Positions 9,848-19,121 of a DNA stretch of 64,000 nucleotides are shown here, in pieces (the first letter of the stretch is position 1; each line of letters opens with the position of its first letter). The stretch comes from Streptococcus oralis subsp. dentisani (lineage in GTDB: Bacteria; Bacillota; Bacilli; Lactobacillales; Streptococcaceae): positions 558,001 through 622,000 of the forward strand of contig NZ_NCUW01000030.1 in the NCBI RefSeq assembly GCF_002096335.1, given 5' to 3'. Both the position numbers and the translations under genes were made by a program. The notes below the pieces were generated by a model. That model was not told the origin of the DNA, did not search any database, and was given only the letters and a program-made list of their open reading frames with translations.

Positions 9848-10317
9848 CGAACTCTTATTGGGAGAGTTTATCTTCGGATTACTTACTTGAATTATTTGAA
9901 CAAGAGATTAAGCTAATTACTGATAAAAAGACTAATACTCAATTTTCAAACAACCTACCAACCCCTATCTATTTAACACTTAATCTAAATTTATTCCTAC
10001 GAGCTATCCTAAATATTATCAATAATGCGATGGACCATTCAAAAAGCAATTATCCAGTAATAAGAGTAGACTACAAATTAATAGATAATAAATTTTACAT
10101 TTCCATATGGAATAGTGATTCTTCATTTTCGGAGAATTTACTCGAGAAATACGGGTCACTATTCTATCAAGACAAACAGGCAACAAATTCAGAGCAAGGA
10201 AGTCATTTCGGAATTGGTTTAGCATTTGTTAAGCGGATAGTGAAAATTCATGGAGGACAGGTAAATTTGAGTAATTTTGAGAACGGTGCTCTTGTCACTA
10301 TTTGTATGCCAGTCTAG
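9844..10317 (+). pseudogene. C-terminal remnant of a peptide-pheromone-type histidine kinase
   Basis: An open frame without a start encodes the catalytic half of a sensor kinase: LITDKKTNTQFSNNLPTP, the N box ILNIINNAMDHSK, and the G box FGIGLAFVKRIVKIHGG, ending normally. The sensor and histidine parts are missing; in-frame stops occur at 9805-9807 and 9832-9834. The style matches AgrC/ComD/BlpH-like HPK10 kinases. It is most likely debris of an earlier bacteriocin or quorum-sensing locus. Confidence 0.75.
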
Positions 10318-10363
10318 CCTTTAGTTTTCAAATATTTTTATGCCAATATGTTAATTATAGAGA

Positions 10364-12232
10364 TTAGTCAATCAAAATATTCTCTTGAAATTTTGGATTA
10401 GCCTTATTAGTAGTAATATTTAACATTTTTACAAATTCTTCCAATCTTCTAGCAAGTCCCTCGTACTCATAAAGATAATGCTCTAGCTCCTCTTGCGATA
10501 TGAGTATTTCGTGATTTACTTTTTCTAATGATGCTGATTCTGTTAAGTTCAATTTTGAAAATTCATATCTCGCTAATTTTCGACCACTAAGTTCTTCACT
10601 CTTCAAATTGATAAGCACTTCCGCCATCTTGTTTAAGGTGGCAATTTTTTCATTGATTTGATTTAGTTTTATATCAATCTCTGCTATTTCTTTGACTAAC
10701 TCGTCTTTAATGTCTTGGTATTTCTTATCTGCTTCAGTTAATTCAATGAAGAGGTTAATCTCAGTTATCTTTTCCTGTAGACTCTTAACTGTAGGTCTTC
10801 TATATGGTATTACTCGACTATCGTTGGTTAGCTGTCTAATCAAGGTTCGTCCTTTTATATACTGATTCTTATCCGAATGCTCTTTGTTATAGACAAAGTA
10901 TGAGGTTGTCTCACGGATATAGACTTTATATTTTGTCTGATTCTCTTCTTCAAGAATATCTAATTGATAGTTGGGAATGAAAATAAGACCGCTCTGTTTG
11001 ACACCGAAAGACACCTTGATATAGACGCCCTTATCAACTAGCTTCTCTATTTGGTGCTCTGCAAGTTCCACTTCAAATTCATGAACGGCATCTCGTTTTT
11101 CCTTAAATGTCTCAAAGGCTTCTTCAATCTCTTCAGTGGATACCTTATCCTTATCTCGTTCTTCTTGAAAAGCATGGTATTGTTCCGGTAGATTCTCTAA
11201 TCCTTCTGAAATGCTGACTTCTTTATTTTTAAAATAATCTTGAAAAAAATTGACATCATATAATTTCTTATCACTTATTTTTTTATGACCTAAACTTATC
11301 TTTTGACTATCTTCTTCCAAGATAAAGGTTACATTTTTTTGTTTTAAATAAATGGTTAGATTTAATTCTTTTGCTTTTGTCAGTAACTCTTCTAAAGAAT
11401 TAACGAGGGGCAACAGAAATTCTAATCGACTTTCAATCTCTTGCTTGGCAAAATGTGTACGAAAAAAGTCTTCATCATATAAATCTCGTTTGCTGAGTTG
11501 ACGGCCTCGAATTGGTTTTGTCATTGCTCTATCCATTATTATGAAGCGACTATGCTTCTGACTAAGATCAATTTGAACATGTAATTGCTCTGCTTTTCCT
11601 AAAAAATCGTTAAAGGACTTCGACTGCTGCATCAAAAAATAAAGGCGTTGCTTCAATTCAAATTTATGACTAGACTGCCTATATTTTTGGTAATCACAGT
11701 ACGAGTAACGTTTCTCAATAATTTTCGCTCCTGCCATTTTAGAAATACGGTCTGAAATCATACGGAGATTTCGTTCCAAGGCATAATTCCATATTAACTT
11801 TTTATCTGAATTACTGTCTATGGCATTGATTAGGATATGGTTGTGGATATGATCTTTGTCTGTATGAGTTGCTACGATAAACTTAAAGCGACCTCCTGTC
11901 AATTCCATCATAGTCTCGTAACCAATTCGATTGATTTCTTTCGGTGTTAAATTATCCTCAGGAGAAAATGATTGAATGAGGTGATGAGCATGAATAGTTT
12001 GCTGGTGTTTTTCTTGTCGATCATTTCTGGATTCGTACAACTTGTCGTTATTAGTAAAGTTAACATTGTACATTTCTACCATTTCTGCATGGCTAGGAAA
12101 GTCTAAGTAATTACTCATGCCAAAATCAGATACTAATTTTAGATTATCTGTTTTATCTGGATCGAGGATATACTTAATCAAACGTCTGCGATATTTTTTA
12201 CCGTGAGTCGCAAAATGCTTAGTGACTACCAT
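10364..12232 (-). CDS. Relaxase of the MOBP type (Tn5252-like mobilization nuclease)
   Basis: 622 residues. Nicks oriT and pilots the transferred strand. Seen in the first ~190 residues: the HAHHLIQSFSPEDN segment and the metal-binding HTDKDHIHNHILIN (three-His motif III of VirD2/Tn5252 Orf4 relaxases). The C-terminal half is rich in charged coiled-coil sequence (about residues 350-600). Its start overlaps the upstream mobC-like gene by 14 bp. It ends 47 bp from the kinase remnant. Confidence 0.88.
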   Translation of the reverse strand: MVVTKHFATHGKKYRRRLIKYILDPDKTDNLKLVSDFGMSNYLDFPSHAEMVEMYNVNFTNNDKLYESRNDRQEKHQQTIHAHHLIQSFSPEDNLTPKEINRIGYETMMELTGGRFKFIVATHTDKDHIHNHILINAIDSNSDKKLIWNYALERNLRMISDRISKMAGAKIIEKRYSYCDYQKYRQSSHKFELKQRLYFLMQQSKSFNDFLGKAEQLHVQIDLSQKHSRFIIMDRAMTKPIRGRQLSKRDLYDEDFFRTHFAKQEIESRLEFLLPLVNSLEELLTKAKELNLTIYLKQKNVTFILEEDSQKISLGHKKISDKKLYDVNFFQDYFKNKEVSISEGLENLPEQYHAFQEERDKDKVSTEEIEEAFETFKEKRDAVHEFEVELAEHQIEKLVDKGVYIKVSFGVKQSGLIFIPNYQLDILEEENQTKYKVYIRETTSYFVYNKEHSDKNQYIKGRTLIRQLTNDSRVIPYRRPTVKSLQEKITEINLFIELTEADKKYQDIKDELVKEIAEIDIKLNQINEKIATLNKMAEVLINLKSEELSGRKLARYEFSKLNLTESASLEKVNHEILISQEELEHYLYEYEGLARRLEEFVKMLNITTNKANPKFQENILID

Positions 12233-12584
12233 GAAACTCCTTCAGTCTTTTCACTTCCACTTGAAATTCTTTGTCCACTTCCTTAATTAACTCTCCAACT
12301 CCTTTACTCAAGTCTTGTAATTGTTCCTGGGAAATCAGATGGCTTTGATTAACAGCACGCGCAATTTGATTGATATTATTTCCAATCCTTCTCAATTCAA
12401 AAACCAACCGATCATATGTGTCGGTGTTAATTATGACAAAGGACATGTTCGGATTCAATAACACTCTTCTAGCATAGACTGAAAAATTTTGACAATTGCT
12501 CTTCGCAATTCGCTCATTCAATTGATGTAATTCAGAATCAGTTAGAAAAACTTTTTTGAGATTGGTACGATAGCGATAAACCAT
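12219..12584 (-). CDS. MobC-like relaxosome accessory protein
   Basis: 121 residues. Contains the MobC signature region with RRIGNNINQIARAVNQSHLIS (about residues 68-88) after a ribbon-helix-helix-like start (TNLKKVFLTDSELHQLNERI). Such proteins bind oriT and help the relaxase. Lies between the relaxase (14-bp overlap) and a second accessory gene 9 bp upstream. Confidence 0.82.
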   Translation of the reverse strand: MVYRYRTNLKKVFLTDSELHQLNERIAKSNCQNFSVYARRVLLNPNMSFVIINTDTYDRLVFELRRIGNNINQIARAVNQSHLISQEQLQDLSKGVGELIKEVDKEFQVEVKRLKEFHGSH

Positions 12585-12593
12585 AGCAGTCTC

Positions 12594-12953
12594 CTAGCCC
12601 GTATACTTTTCACAGAATTCACGACTGAGTGGCTGAGCTTGATTGACTTCTACAATTAATTCTTGAACACAAGTCAATAAGATTGAGACGTGTTCTTGAG
12701 TCACTTGATGATTCTCTCTTGCAATAATCAAAACCTCATGTACATCTCGACTAATCTGTTCTAACTTCTGAGAGTTCCAAAGAGATAACCAACTTTCAAA
12801 AATTCTATCCTGATAATTCTTTTTCAATAAATTCTGACGAAGAAATTCTGAGAAACTATCCATTTTTTGTTCCCTCATCATTTCTTTTATCTGTTTTTCT
12901 TCTTGTCTCGTGATTCTAAATTGCTTTCGGATTGACTTAATTTCTTGTCCCAT
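12594..12953 (-). CDS. Ribbon-helix-helix mobilization accessory protein
   Basis: 119 residues, first gene of the mobilization operon. The N-terminus (KSIRKQFRITRQEEKQIKEMMREQKMDSFSEF, split across residues 6-37) looks like a ribbon-helix-helix DNA-binding domain; the rest is helical. It corresponds in position to the small gene before mobC in Tn5252-group ICEs and probably binds the oriT just upstream. Confidence 0.65.
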   Translation of the reverse strand: MGQEIKSIRKQFRITRQEEKQIKEMMREQKMDSFSEFLRQNLLKKNYQDRIFESWLSLWNSQKLEQISRDVHEVLIIARENHQVTQEHVSILLTCVQELIVEVNQAQPLSREFCEKYTG

Positions 12954-12959
12954 TCTGAT

Positions 12960-13200
12960 ATCCCTTCAACATTCTACTTGTCTGACAGTGTAAGTCTACC
13001 TCACATTGTCAGTACGCTTCCTAAAGTCCTCACTCGCTTCTTGTTCGGTCTTTGCGAGCTCAGATATTGTGTCCACAATATCCCAAAAATCATATCGTCA
13101 GCCTATCAAAACCTTCTAGTTTTGACAGCCAACGATAAAATAGCTTGGTGACTTCGCCCCCAAACCCCCATAGAGAATCAAAAATTGATTTTCTATGAAT
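12960..13200. other. Candidate oriT region
   Basis: Non-coding region directly upstream of the mobilization genes, packed with inverted repeats: CTGACARTGT arms at about 12974-13004; GATATTGTG/CACAATATC (13063-13082, 2-bp loop); TCAAAAC/GTTTTGA around 13107-13128, flanked by wider TCGT/ACGA; and an ATAG-GAATCAA hairpin near 13170-13196. A C-rich tract (CGCCCCCAAACCCCC) lies between the last two. Inverted repeats beside relaxase genes are typical of oriT; I cannot assign the nick site. Confidence 0.5.
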
Positions 13201-13206
13201 GATATT

Positions 13207-13240
13207 AGGATAACAGGGAAGATTTGAAAAAGGTATCACA
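13207..13240 (-). promoter_or_regulatory. Transfer-regulon promoter A (mobilization operon)
   Basis: Minus strand: TGTGATA-N6-TCAA box at plus 13224-13240, 11-bp spacer, -10 TATCCT at 13207-13212, about 255 bp upstream of the first mob gene. The same box with identical spacing occurs at four other ICE promoters. Transcription would run through the oriT region. Confidence 0.65.
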
Positions 13241-13256
13241 GCTAATATAGTTATGA

Positions 13257-13284
13257 TTGACTTTCTCTGATTCTATGATAAAAT
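13257..13284 (+). promoter_or_regulatory. Promoter of the AlbA_2 gene
   Basis: TTGACT at 13257-13262, 16-bp spacer, TAAAAT at 13279-13284; a GGAG ribosome binding site follows at 13302. It faces away from promoter A. Confidence 0.6.
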
Positions 13285-13314
13285 TTCTGTAAACTAATAT
13301 TTGGAGAAATAAAA

Positions 13315-14481
13315 ATGCTGAGTCTAGATCAAATACATTTACTATTGAATACTCCCGAAGATGAGTTTCATGATTTTAAACAAAAATGGCATCATTCAAA
13401 AACTGAATTGGTGCGTGATATCTTAAATTTTGTCAATACATCACATCACGAAGATTGTTATATCATCTTTGGAATTGATAATATCACTTTAGATATAATC
13501 GGTGTACACAATGATGATGATAATAGAAGAAATGAAGAAGATCTAACAGATTTACTACATAAACTCTTTATATCAACAAATAATCAAATTAAAATTAGCA
13601 TACAAACTGAAACTATAGACAACAAAGAAATTGACATCTTAATTATTCATGATACAGATAAGGTTCCTGTATTTTTAACAAAAGATTATAAGCCTAAGAA
13701 AGATACTGCATTACCAAAAGGATTAATATATGCTAGAAATGGCTCTATAAATACTCCTAAAGACTCCTCTGCTCCTTTTGAGTTAATAAATAAGTTGTTT
13801 CAAAAGTTTAATCATACCGACTTAAATATCAAAGAGCAGTATTTTCATGTTTTAAAAGACTATAAAAATTGGTTCTTCATTGAAAATGAAGACGGAAGAT
13901 TTTTTATTTATAATCCTAATCCCGATTTTTATATTAAACTTACCGACGATGATGCAAATCGTTTCAAAACTATGTCTTATAGTTTAAATCAATACCAGAC
14001 TAATATTGATTGGCAATTAGTACAACTTCGATATCGTCATCTTACAATTGACGAATGTATGGCTATATATTTGGATCAAGGTAATTGTCTAGTCCCCTCT
14101 CCTGATTTAGAAAGTTTTAAAATAGATTCTCACGAGAATATTTATTATCATTGTCTATACAAAAATACTTTAAAGTACCAATTGCTGAAAGTATTTTCTT
14201 CAATACCTGGTCTCGAAAAATATCCTTTAACTAGATTTAAAGACAGTATCGTAATTTATGATACAAAAATAGAACTGAAAAAGACTCACAGCTTAATAAA
14301 AAGTAAATTCACACCAGAAAAGATAATAGAACAACTTGAAGTCTCAGAAAAAGATTTCGATTATTACTATAAAAAAGCGAGACAAAAAAATCCTGATTAT
14401 AATATCCAAGAAAATAAGATAAATTTAACTGAATTGAACTTAGTTAAGTTATTGAAAAGTTTTCAAAAAAATATATCTTGA
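13315..14481 (+). CDS. AlbA_2 (Schlafen-type) putative DNA-binding domain protein
   Basis: 388 residues. The first ~115 residues match the AlbA_2/Schlafen AAA_4 domain: EDEFHDFKQKWHHSKTEL, then DILNFVNTSHHEDCYIIFGIDN and a GVHNDDDNRRNEEDLTDLL segment. The remaining 270 residues are not recognised. The gene is monocistronic with a good promoter and stands next to Gabija, convergent with it across a shared terminator. AlbA_2 proteins are common in defence islands, so a role in immunity or in regulation is plausible but unproven. Confidence 0.7.
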   Translation: MLSLDQIHLLLNTPEDEFHDFKQKWHHSKTELVRDILNFVNTSHHEDCYIIFGIDNITLDIIGVHNDDDNRRNEEDLTDLLHKLFISTNNQIKISIQTETIDNKEIDILIIHDTDKVPVFLTKDYKPKKDTALPKGLIYARNGSINTPKDSSAPFELINKLFQKFNHTDLNIKEQYFHVLKDYKNWFFIENEDGRFFIYNPNPDFYIKLTDDDANRFKTMSYSLNQYQTNIDWQLVQLRYRHLTIDECMAIYLDQGNCLVPSPDLESFKIDSHENIYYHCLYKNTLKYQLLKVFSSIPGLEKYPLTRFKDSIVIYDTKIELKKTHSLIKSKFTPEKIIEQLEVSEKDFDYYYKKARQKNPDYNIQENKINLTELNLVKLLKSFQKNIS

Positions 14482-14522
14482 TAACCTACTGTAACAGTTT
14501 TAACTACTTAAAAAGACAAAAC

Positions 14523-14567
14523 AAGGTATAGCAATTAGTTTATCTAAAAAGCTAATTGCTATACCTT
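14523..14567. terminator. Shared terminator between AlbA_2 gene and gajB
   Basis: Perfect 16-bp arms (AAGGTATAGCAATTAG and its complement) around a 13-base loop; overlaps the gajB stop codon. Works for both convergent units. Confidence 0.75.
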
Positions 14568-16383
14568 AATCATTATTAATAACATCGACTAAACTAGATT
14601 GAGTTAGTAATGAATATATCTCATTAATATTTCTAGTATTTTGTGGCCAATTATTTCTCAATTTACAGTATGTGAATATTAGGTAACTTTTTGCTCTTGA
14701 AAGTGCGACGAAGAATGTACTTTTATCTTCTTCTGGTTGATTATTAAAATTCCAGAATGCAGAGTCCTCTAACCCTAGAAAATAGACTGCCTCGTATTCT
14801 AACCCTTTACTTTTATGGATAGTCATAATTGAAATTGAGTTTTCACCCTTGAAGTTAGATACTATATTTATCCAGTCATCTTGTGTTTGAGAATATTCTT
14901 TGTATAATAACTTTGAAAATTTCTTGACAATAATATCTAGATCACTTTTTCCATTGTATATTGAAAAAGTGGAAATAATTCTTATATCACCTATTTTTTC
15001 AATAATACACTCAATTAAATTTAGCATGCTATCTTCATTAGGAATAAAATTTGAAATTAGGGAAGTAATATCACTAATTATATTATCAATCTCCTTGTAG
15101 GATTTTGCCAAAATTAATTCACCAGTAAATTCATCTATTCCATTGATATTTCCATAAAAATTACTAATATTTTCCCAAATTAAAGGATCTCGTTTTCCTT
15201 GACTGCATGATATTAAATCTAATAATAGGTTACAAGTAGGGTCTTTTAAAAGCTCTTGATATTCATTTTCAATTCTTGCTTTAATCCCTTTACTGTTTAA
15301 TGTAGTTATCAATTTTGAACTATAATCATCAACCTTCTGTTTTGCTAGAATACAAATTTTTGATGGTCGTATACCTCCTTGAATTTTTGATTCTATATCA
15401 TTTGCAATTAACTCAGCTTCTAAACTTTCATTTTCAAATTCAAATAATGTTATTTCACCCTCTTGAAATTCTGGATAATTATTTGTCTGAATAGAACTGT
15501 GATTACTATTTAATATCTGATGAACCTCTTTTTGAAATTCTACAAGTTTAGGTACAGAGCGGTGATTCATCAACAATTGATATTCATTTGACTTAAAGTC
15601 TCGAATATAGTCTGGAAAAATATCAGGCTTTGCACCTGCCCATCTCATAATGGCTTGCTTATTATCTCCAACTGCTGTTAATTTACAAGACGAACCTAAA
15701 AAACAAGTTTTTAATAAATTATACTGGGCATGTGTAGTATCCTGAAATTCATCTAGAAATACAAAATCGTATGTCATTTGAAGTGCTTTACGGATGTATT
15801 CGTTATTAGCTATTATTTGAGTACTCAACTTTGTTATTTGCCTATACAAGAGTACCGGCTTATTATCTTGTGTTCCTTTTAGTAAATCCTTTTTTAATTT
15901 GTGAGTATTCCCGTCATTAAGTATAATATTTTCGACAAAATTTCTTATATCCGACATTCTCCATCCATTAATTCCATTTATAGAGAGTATTTCTTTTATA
16001 GTATCCCAATCTTCAATCAAATAATCTTTTGATGGTCGTATAGCCTCAGGTAGAACATCTCTAAATTGGTCTAAAATTCTCTTTTCAAAAGCCGAATAGG
16101 TTAAAGAGGTAAAACGAGAAGCATATTCATCACCATAATGTTTCTTAACTCTTTCTTTCAAATTTGATGCAGCATCCGTTTTGAAACTTAATGCTAGAAT
16201 TTTTTTCGGAGAAACGCATTTATTTGTAGAGAATAGATAGTCTAACTTTTGAGCTAGTAATTCAGTTTTCCCCGCGCCTGGTCCAGCAATGACTAAACAG
16301 TTAGTCACATCTTTGACGGCTCCTAATGCAGCCTCTTCTAAAATGATATCTCCTTTAGGAAACCACTCCTCACTCTTTACCAT
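14566..16383 (-). CDS. gajB: GajB, UvrD/PcrA-like helicase of a Gabija system
   Basis: About 605 residues, superfamily 1 helicase. Walker A is AGPGAGKTELL, Walker B FLDEFQDTTHAQ, then GDNKQAIMRWAGA, and near the end SIMTIHKSKGLEYEAVYFLG and FVALSRAK (motifs V and VI). In Gabija GajB binds the GajA nuclease complex and is activated by DNA ends. The ATG at 16383 has GGAGAT 9 bp upstream and overlaps gajA by only 14 bp; the longer frame from 16431 would overlap by 62 bp. Longer than the ~500 residues I recall for the founding GajB. Confidence 0.85.
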   Translation of the reverse strand: MVKSEEWFPKGDIILEEAALGAVKDVTNCLVIAGPGAGKTELLAQKLDYLFSTNKCVSPKKILALSFKTDAASNLKERVKKHYGDEYASRFTSLTYSAFEKRILDQFRDVLPEAIRPSKDYLIEDWDTIKEILSINGINGWRMSDIRNFVENIILNDGNTHKLKKDLLKGTQDNKPVLLYRQITKLSTQIIANNEYIRKALQMTYDFVFLDEFQDTTHAQYNLLKTCFLGSSCKLTAVGDNKQAIMRWAGAKPDIFPDYIRDFKSNEYQLLMNHRSVPKLVEFQKEVHQILNSNHSSIQTNNYPEFQEGEITLFEFENESLEAELIANDIESKIQGGIRPSKICILAKQKVDDYSSKLITTLNSKGIKARIENEYQELLKDPTCNLLLDLISCSQGKRDPLIWENISNFYGNINGIDEFTGELILAKSYKEIDNIISDITSLISNFIPNEDSMLNLIECIIEKIGDIRIISTFSIYNGKSDLDIIVKKFSKLLYKEYSQTQDDWINIVSNFKGENSISIMTIHKSKGLEYEAVYFLGLEDSAFWNFNNQPEEDKSTFFVALSRAKSYLIFTYCKLRNNWPQNTRNINEIYSLLTQSSLVDVINND

Positions 16384-18457
16384 GTTCAATATCTCCAAGT
16401 AATTCTTCAGCACGTTTAACCATTTTTTCAAATACAGAGGGTAGATTTCTTGTTAATTCATCATCACTAATAGATGATAAAAATTGCATATGAGTTGTTG
16501 GCTTTCCTCTACCTAAAAAGAAATATTGATACCAAATCATTAATTCTTTCTCTTCTCTAGTAAAACTATCCCCTGGTCCACTCTTATCCTTTAAAGTAGC
16601 TATCTTTGCTTCTTCTATACGTTTTTCGAGACCTTCTAACTGCAATTTATCAATACAATCCAAATCAGTTAATTTTACTTTTTTACTATTTCCATCTGAA
16701 TCAGCATATGAAACGACTGGTCCTTCTTTCAAAGATAATGTACCCAGATAATGTTCCTTATAATGTTGTAACATCAAGAAATCAATATCAAGAGGTGCAG
16801 AAAAGAATATATTGAATTTTTCTAAATGATTTATCCAAGATAACAATGGTTGTGAGAAGATATCACATATCTGCCAAGAACTAATTCTAGCAATGTCTTC
16901 ATCTTTCAATATTCTACCATCTTTCAATTTCACTAAATCACTACGCTCAATACCTATTTCTAGTAACTGTTGGATAACATATTTTACTCTTCCCCAACCA
17001 CCTCCGTATCTTTCATTATCAAAGTCTAGTAAAGTAATATGAGGTATTTTTAGAGAATTTAATAATTTCCAAAAATAGTTAACATGTCTTCCTCCTAAAG
17101 GCACAATTGAAATCTGAGAGCTATCTATCTCATTCCCAAGTAAATCAAAAAACTTTGGTAATAGCAGTTCCTCACTATCACCTTCACCTAGAACTACTAA
17201 CTTGGCAAAATATAGTTCAGGATATGCTTGAATTGCTCCTTTAATATATTTATAAGATTCATCAGTATCTTGAGGTAGTTTTATATCAGAAACAATGGTT
17301 TGAAGAACTCTGTCATTACTTTCAATTCTTAAATACCTCAATTCTTCTGGTTCAATTCTTTTTACAATAGCTGGGGAATGTGACGTTAAAATTACTTGAG
17401 AGTTGTCATTATTACTCAACTGTTTAAACCTTTTCACCAGTTTACCAATGTGATGTGGAGCAATATGATTTTCTGGCTCCTCTATTGCTAAGATAGTTAG
17501 TATTGGAGGTATCAGCTTAAATCTTGGATTATCAGGATTTTCTTCACGATCTTTTGTAATCTCTAACTCAATATCAAGTATTGAATCAACAAGTGAAAAA
17601 TAAAAAATAGATCTCAGTCCATCTCCTAAATCTGAAACTGTAAATGCTTCTTCAGTAGTCGTTGGTGAAAATTTTAAGGCAATCTGTCTGAGGGCTGCCG
17701 CCATCTCAGAAGAATTAATAGTTAACTCTGCCTGAGAAAAACGGTTATCTTCATGATATAGTTCCCATGATTTCTGAATCTCTTGGTTGATTTGAGTTAA
17801 TGCTCCATTTTCAGATAAAAAAGTATTATTCAACTCATCAATTTTATCTGTAATTTCATTTGTCTCATCCTCGGTCCAATTTATACTATTTACAAGTCTA
17901 CTTAACATACTACCAGAAGCATTCCCCAGCTCCTTCTCAGGTGTCCTTGAAGCTGGCACATACAGAACTCTGATTTTATCTAAATCTTTTCTTGGTGCAC
18001 GATGCTTATCTTCTTCTTTAAACTCCTCTTCACCAGATGAAATATAATAGATTTGAGTATCAATACTTCCTTCAATTGTTCCATCATCTTCCCAAGAAGA
18101 TTCTAACCTGATTCGTAGAAATGGTTTGGCACCATCTTGAGAAACTGTAAAGTGTTCGAAAAACGATGGAATTGATGGACTATAGAGAGTTCTATAAAGT
18201 TCATCAAACTCAAAAATAGTTTCTATAAAGAGGTTTCTAATATTTTCTCCGGGCCTTGAACCTTTTGGAAGGTGAAAATCACTTTTTCTAATTATTCTAT
18301 CATTTTGTTTGTCCGAAAACAGCTTACTCAATGCTTGTAATACAGTTGTTTTTCCCGAACTATTATTCCCAATCAGTACCGTTTGATTGTTTAATTCAAT
18401 AATTTGACTTTCACCGAATGATCTAAAATTATTAATAATTACTTTTGTTAACTTCAT
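16370..18457 (-). CDS. gajA: GajA, OLD-family ATPase-TOPRIM nuclease of a Gabija system
   Basis: 695 residues. N-terminal ABC/SMC-like ATPase with Walker A IGNNSSGKTT (residues 29-38), a long helical insert, Walker B region LAIEEPENHIAPHH and the His switch LTSHSPAIV, followed by a TOPRIM domain with LVVLGEGDSEELLLPKFF and the acidic LLDFDNERYGGG. This is the layout of OLD nucleases such as GajA, a DNA nicking enzyme held off by cellular nucleotides. RBS GGAG precedes the ATG. The next gene downstream is gajB, as in Gabija. A C-terminal extension of ~150 residues after TOPRIM is longer than in the archetype. Confidence 0.87.
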   Translation of the reverse strand: MKLTKVIINNFRSFGESQIIELNNQTVLIGNNSSGKTTVLQALSKLFSDKQNDRIIRKSDFHLPKGSRPGENIRNLFIETIFEFDELYRTLYSPSIPSFFEHFTVSQDGAKPFLRIRLESSWEDDGTIEGSIDTQIYYISSGEEEFKEEDKHRAPRKDLDKIRVLYVPASRTPEKELGNASGSMLSRLVNSINWTEDETNEITDKIDELNNTFLSENGALTQINQEIQKSWELYHEDNRFSQAELTINSSEMAAALRQIALKFSPTTTEEAFTVSDLGDGLRSIFYFSLVDSILDIELEITKDREENPDNPRFKLIPPILTILAIEEPENHIAPHHIGKLVKRFKQLSNNDNSQVILTSHSPAIVKRIEPEELRYLRIESNDRVLQTIVSDIKLPQDTDESYKYIKGAIQAYPELYFAKLVVLGEGDSEELLLPKFFDLLGNEIDSSQISIVPLGGRHVNYFWKLLNSLKIPHITLLDFDNERYGGGWGRVKYVIQQLLEIGIERSDLVKLKDGRILKDEDIARISSWQICDIFSQPLLSWINHLEKFNIFFSAPLDIDFLMLQHYKEHYLGTLSLKEGPVVSYADSDGNSKKVKLTDLDCIDKLQLEGLEKRIEEAKIATLKDKSGPGDSFTREEKELMIWYQYFFLGRGKPTTHMQFLSSISDDELTRNLPSVFEKMVKRAEELLGDIEHGKE

Positions 18458-19085
18458 TTCTTATCTCCATTACCTGAAACTAATTCACACAACCGTTCCT
18501 GTCCCACCTTCAACATCTCTTCCTCGACCTTACTCTATTACCCCAAAAGGCATCATTGAAGAGTGACAGAAGCTTAACCTTGATCTATTTTTGAAGCATA
18601 GACTCATCTTCTATGAATCCTTGGCAAATAGTGTCTATAAATTCTGTTGAAATGGTACTTGTTCCGTTTTTATAACAGCTAAGGGCTATTGCGTAAAATT
18701 TATACAATTCGAGCAAATCTGTTTTTATCAGGCCATGTGTCTTTCGTAGAATTTTATATTGTTATCAATTATAGTATGCTCCTTTTACTTGATAACACCA
18801 TTATAACATTTAAAAATAAAAAAATAGGTTCTAAATTAATAGAAAGTATAATTCTAAAATTAGAATTTTCGTGATAATCCTATGAAATGTTACTTTTCTA
18901 ATAAACCTGTACTTATTTCCTTCAAACTACACAACTCTCTAGTTGTTGTAAGTTTGTAATTGACTCAAAAGTATTCGATATAATTTCAAAACAGTATTTT
19001 ACTTTATAGTTGACCAATAACATTTAATTCTAACTAAAAGAATCATTATACAAATCAAGCTACTAAAGAGGACTTTATGGTATAC
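18458..19085. other. Degraded intergenic stretch between Gabija and the invertible cassette
   Basis: No intact gene. Minus strand 18585-18761 is an open frame without a start codon that reads like real protein (LIKTDLLELYKFYAIALSCY, TEFIDTICQGFIEDE), and a short open stretch (EEEMLKVGQERLCELVSGNG) ends at the gajA ATG by an ATGA overlap. Both look like 3' ends of lost genes. The remainder is AT-rich with a promoter-like extended -10 (TGGTATACT at 19078-19086). Confidence 0.4.
18585..18761 (-). pseudogene. Gene remnant, family not recognised
   Basis: 58-codon open frame lacking any start codon, ending in a normal stop. Amino-acid composition is protein-like (Leu/Tyr/Ile-rich helices). Probably the 3' end of a gene lost when cargo was swapped. 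Confidence 0.3.
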
Positions 19086-19115
19086 TAGTGATAATAAATT
19101 GTTATCGGTAGGAGA
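19086..19115 (+). repeat. Left 30-bp inverted repeat of the possible invertible cassette
   Basis: Begins TAGTGATAATAAATTG and ends GGTAGGAGA; identical in reverse complement to 22632-22661. It includes the AGGAG ribosome binding site of the downstream gene and a partial dyad GATAAT/GTTATC. The extended -10 TGGTATACT ends on its first base, so the promoter stays outside while the RBS lies inside. Confidence 0.85.
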
Positions 19116-19121
19116 TGTTTT

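Noticed and set aside
18689..18874. 61-codon plus-strand ORF before the STAND gene
   Set aside because: No RBS and low-complexity hydrophobic content. The opposite strand carries a more protein-like remnant.
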